7,476 nt of DNA from Symbiobacteriaceae bacterium. GTDB taxonomy: Bacteria > Bacillota_E > Symbiobacteriia > Symbiobacteriales > Symbiobacteriaceae. The notes under the pieces are model-generated. The model worked only from the letters and a program-made list of their open reading frames with translations. It did not search any database and had not been told where the DNA came from. Position numbers and translations under genes: made by a program. How positions within the stretch are numbered: position 1 is the first letter of the stretch; every line of letters starts with the position of its first letter. Shown here piece after piece: positions 5,246 through 7,476 of the stretch. The stretch covers positions 1-7,476 of the forward strand of contig DAHVXO010000055.1 of NCBI GenBank assembly GCA_027356675.1, in the 5' to 3' direction.

Positions 5246-7189
5246 CCCAAGATCTTGGTGCTCGATGAGCGCACCGCTAACCAGATCGCCGCCGGTGAAG
5301 TGGTGGAGCGCCCTGCCAGCGTGGTCAAGGAGCTTGTGGAGAATTCACTGGATGCCGGTGCGCAGCGAATCGTCGTGGAGGTGGAGGGCGGCGGGCGAGA
5401 GCTGATCCGCATCGCCGACGACGGCTCGGGCATGTCGCCGGAGGACGCCCATCTTGCACTCCTGCGACACGCCACATCCAAGATCCGCACGGCCGCTGAC
5501 CTGCTCGCGGTCGGCACGCTGGGGTTCCGGGGCGAGGCGATCCCGTCGATCGCATCGATCTCCCGTTTCGAGCTGGTGACGCGAGAGCCGTCCGAACTGG
5601 GTGGCTACCGCATCGCCGTAGAGGGCGGGCATGTCCGGGACGAGGGCGAGTTTGGCTGCCCGTCGGGGACACGGATCACGGTCCAGGACTTGTTCTTCAA
5701 CGTCCCCGCACGGCTCAAGTACCTCAAGACCAACGCCACCGAACTCGGGCAGGTGAGCGATGCCCTCACGCGGTTAGCCCTGGCCAACCCGCACGTGGCC
5801 TTTCGCTTCCACTCCGGTCAGGCCCAGGTCTTCGCCACCCCGGGCACCGGCAAGGTGACCGACGCGGCTGTCAGCCTGCTCGGGCGGGAATTGGTCAAGG
5901 AGCTTCTGCCGGTGGAGTACCAGGATGATTCCGCGCGGGTCTGGGGCTTCGTCGGGCGACCCGGTGCGGCCCGGGCCGGCCGGACCCACCAGTACTTCTT
6001 CGTCAACCACCGGGCCGTGCGAACCCTGCAGGTCCGGTACGCCCTGGAGGAGGCCTTTACGCATCTTCTGCCCAACGGGCGGTACCCGGTCTGCATCATT
6101 TTCATCGATGTGCCGCAGGCCGAGGTGGATGTCAACGTCCACCCCGCCAAGGCTGAGGTCAAGTTTGAGCGGGAGCGCGCGGTGCGCGGTGCCGTCTACA
6201 AGGCGGTGCGGCAGACCCTGGGCGCCCACTTGCTGATTCCCGGCACCAGCGTCACCCCGGACGGCGAGCTCCGGGTGCCCGACCGGGCAGAGGAGAAGGC
6301 CGCCGCCGCCGGCTGGCTGCCGCCGGGTGCCACCCGCCCTGGCGAGGGAGGGGGACGGGCCCCTGACCCGCCGTGGGCCGGGTCAGAGGCACAGGCGGCA
6401 CCGGGGGCGAGCCGTCAGGTCGCCTTCCGCTTCGACGGGGCACAAGGAGACCAACAGGCGGCGGAGAGATGCGGGGCCTACCAATTTCCCGAGGGCGGGC
6501 TGCAGGCGATTCTTGAGCAGCGGGGGGCAATACCGCCCGGGCCTGAGGTCACCGCTCCCGAACTCTGGACGGCCGACCTTACAGTCCGCACCGATGCCGA
6601 CCTGGTCCGCAGCCTCCGCCCGCTGGGGCAGGTCCACCGGTCCTACATCGCCTGCGACGGGCCGGAAGGGCTTTACCTGATCGACCAGCACGCCGCACAT
6701 GAGCGCATCTTCTTCGAGCGCCTCTTCCACGCCGCACAGACGCGCTCCGGTGCTGTGCAGCGGCTGCTCTTCCCGATTTCCTTGGACCTGACCCCCACCC
6801 AGATGGGCCTCTGGCGTGAGAACACCGCCATCTTCCACGAGAGCGGCTTTGAGGCCGAACCCTTTGGGGGCTCGACCCTGCTGATTCAAGGCGTGCCCAC
6901 CGGTCTCGGCGACGCTCATACCGCACGCCTGGTCTGCGACTTCCTGGACCGGCTGCAAGAGGAGCGCGTGCCAGCCGCCAGTCCTGTAGCAGAACGGCGC
7001 CAGCGGGTCCTCGCAGCCATGGCCGCCTGCAAGGCCGCCATCAAGGCCAGGGATGCGCTGCAGCCCGAGGATATCCTGGCGCTGCTCGCGGACCTGGCGA
7101 CCTGTCAGTCACCCACCACGTGCCCCCACGGGCGCCCCACGGTGATCTGCGTGGGCACGGCAGAACTAGAGAAGAGGTTCAAGCGGTGA
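5243..7189 (+). CDS. mutL: DNA mismatch repair protein MutL with endonuclease domain
   Basis: Acts after MutS in mismatch repair and should itself nick the error-containing strand. From the TTG start it is 648 residues. The N-terminal GHKL ATPase has KELVENSLDAG (29-39; E30 catalytic, N34 metal-binding), DDGSGM (59-64), TLGFRGEAIPSIAS (92-105) and the LFFNVPARLKYLK segment (150-162). The second N-terminal domain includes VDVNVHPAKAEVKF (295-308). A Pro/Gly/Ala-rich linker covers about 332-450. The C-terminal domain has the endonuclease motif DQHAAHERIFFE (481-492, matching DQHAx2Ex4E), ACKAAIKARD (595-604) and CPHGRP (627-632), the zinc-binding set of MutLs from bacteria without MutH. QRLLFP (506-511) sits where Bacillus MutL binds the beta clamp. 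The gene overlaps miaA by GTGA. It is separated from the previous gene by a hairpin. Confidence 0.97.
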   Translation: MPKILVLDERTANQIAAGEVVERPASVVKELVENSLDAGAQRIVVEVEGGGRELIRIADDGSGMSPEDAHLALLRHATSKIRTAADLLAVGTLGFRGEAIPSIASISRFELVTREPSELGGYRIAVEGGHVRDEGEFGCPSGTRITVQDLFFNVPARLKYLKTNATELGQVSDALTRLALANPHVAFRFHSGQAQVFATPGTGKVTDAAVSLLGRELVKELLPVEYQDDSARVWGFVGRPGAARAGRTHQYFFVNHRAVRTLQVRYALEEAFTHLLPNGRYPVCIIFIDVPQAEVDVNVHPAKAEVKFERERAVRGAVYKAVRQTLGAHLLIPGTSVTPDGELRVPDRAEEKAAAAGWLPPGATRPGEGGGRAPDPPWAGSEAQAAPGASRQVAFRFDGAQGDQQAAERCGAYQFPEGGLQAILEQRGAIPPGPEVTAPELWTADLTVRTDADLVRSLRPLGQVHRSYIACDGPEGLYLIDQHAAHERIFFERLFHAAQTRSGAVQRLLFPISLDLTPTQMGLWRENTAIFHESGFEAEPFGGSTLLIQGVPTGLGDAHTARLVCDFLDRLQEERVPAASPVAERRQRVLAAMAACKAAIKARDALQPEDILALLADLATCQSPTTCPHGRPTVICVGTAELEKRFKR

Positions 7190-7476
7190 AACGCCCTCTC
7201 CTGGTGCTGGTGGGCCCCACCGCCGTCGGCAAGACAGCCATCTCCGTGGCGGTGGCGCGGCGCTTGGGCGGTGAGATCATCTCCGGGGACTCCATGCAGA
7301 TCTACCGGGGCATGGACATCGGTACGGCGAAGATCACGCCTGATGAAACCGCCGGGGTGCCCCATCATCTGCTGGATGTGAAGAACCCGGATGATAATTT
7401 CTCGGTGGCGGAATTTCAGGAGCTCGTGGATGAACTGATTGTGGGAATTGGGGCACGGGGCCGACTGCCCATGCTG
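7186..7476 (+). CDS. miaA: tRNA dimethylallyltransferase MiaA, N-terminal part (3' end outside window)
   Basis: Transfers a dimethylallyl group to N6 of A37 in tRNAs that read codons beginning with U, the first step toward ms2i6A. The 97 visible residues contain the P-loop GPTAVGKT (10-17), the substrate segment SGDSMQIYRGMDIGTAK (33-49) and VPHHLLDV (58-65), all characteristic of MiaA. Full-length proteins are about 300-320 residues, so roughly two thirds lies beyond the window. The GTG start at 7186 follows GAAGAGG (7171-7177) by eight bases and overlaps the mutL stop in GTGA, which points to translational coupling. The mutL-miaA order is widespread in bacteria; in Firmicutes hfq often follows, which could be checked outside this window. 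Confidence 0.96.
   Translation, partial: MKRPLLVLVGPTAVGKTAISVAVARRLGGEIISGDSMQIYRGMDIGTAKITPDETAGVPHHLLDVKNPDDNFSVAEFQELVDELIVGIGARGRLPML

Noticed and set aside
6383..6958. 191-codon minus-strand open frame inside mutL
   Set aside because: It is antisense to the mutL linker and the endonuclease motif; no domain is recognisable in its translation.

Overview
The window is high-GC bacterial DNA that reads as the mismatch-repair neighbourhood of a Firmicutes-type genome. The order is YlbF-family gene, mutS, mutL, miaA. That arrangement is typical of Bacilli and Clostridia, and MutL carries the endonuclease motifs found in bacteria without MutH. High GC together with frequent TTG and GTG starts suggests a high-GC Clostridia relative such as the Symbiobacterium group. 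This taxonomic guess rests on gene order and composition only.

Layout, left to right. Bases 1-194 hold the 3' end of a YlbF/YmcA-family gene with a Gly/Cys-rich tail, followed by a strong hairpin terminator. Bases 261-1562, on the minus strand, encode a membrane-bound GAF-GGDEF diguanylate cyclase; its real N-terminus is probably 21 codons longer, at an unusual ATA start. Bases 1563-1854 are a divergent intergenic region. It has a symmetric ATTATAAT element usable as a -10 box on either strand, a doubtful 39-codon ORF, and the mutS ribosome-binding site. mutS (1855-4482) follows. A promoter-like sequence at 4502-4530 precedes an unrecognised, lysine-rich, single-pass membrane protein gene (4582-5106), which ends at a hairpin terminator. 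mutL (5243-7189, TTG start) comes next and overlaps by 4 bases the start of miaA, which runs off the window.

MutS and MutL together recognise replication errors and nick the error-containing strand. Both carry plausible beta-clamp-binding motifs, which fits strand choice guided by the replication clamp. MiaA modifies tRNA and is a usual downstream partner of mutL. The diguanylate cyclase and the lysine-rich membrane protein are not part of the classic cluster and look like lineage-specific insertions. I see no mobile element, CRISPR array, tRNA or rRNA. Most of the window is conventional housekeeping sequence. The points worth a second look are the unknown gene between mutS and mutL, the missing canonical start of the cyclase, and the mutS leader.
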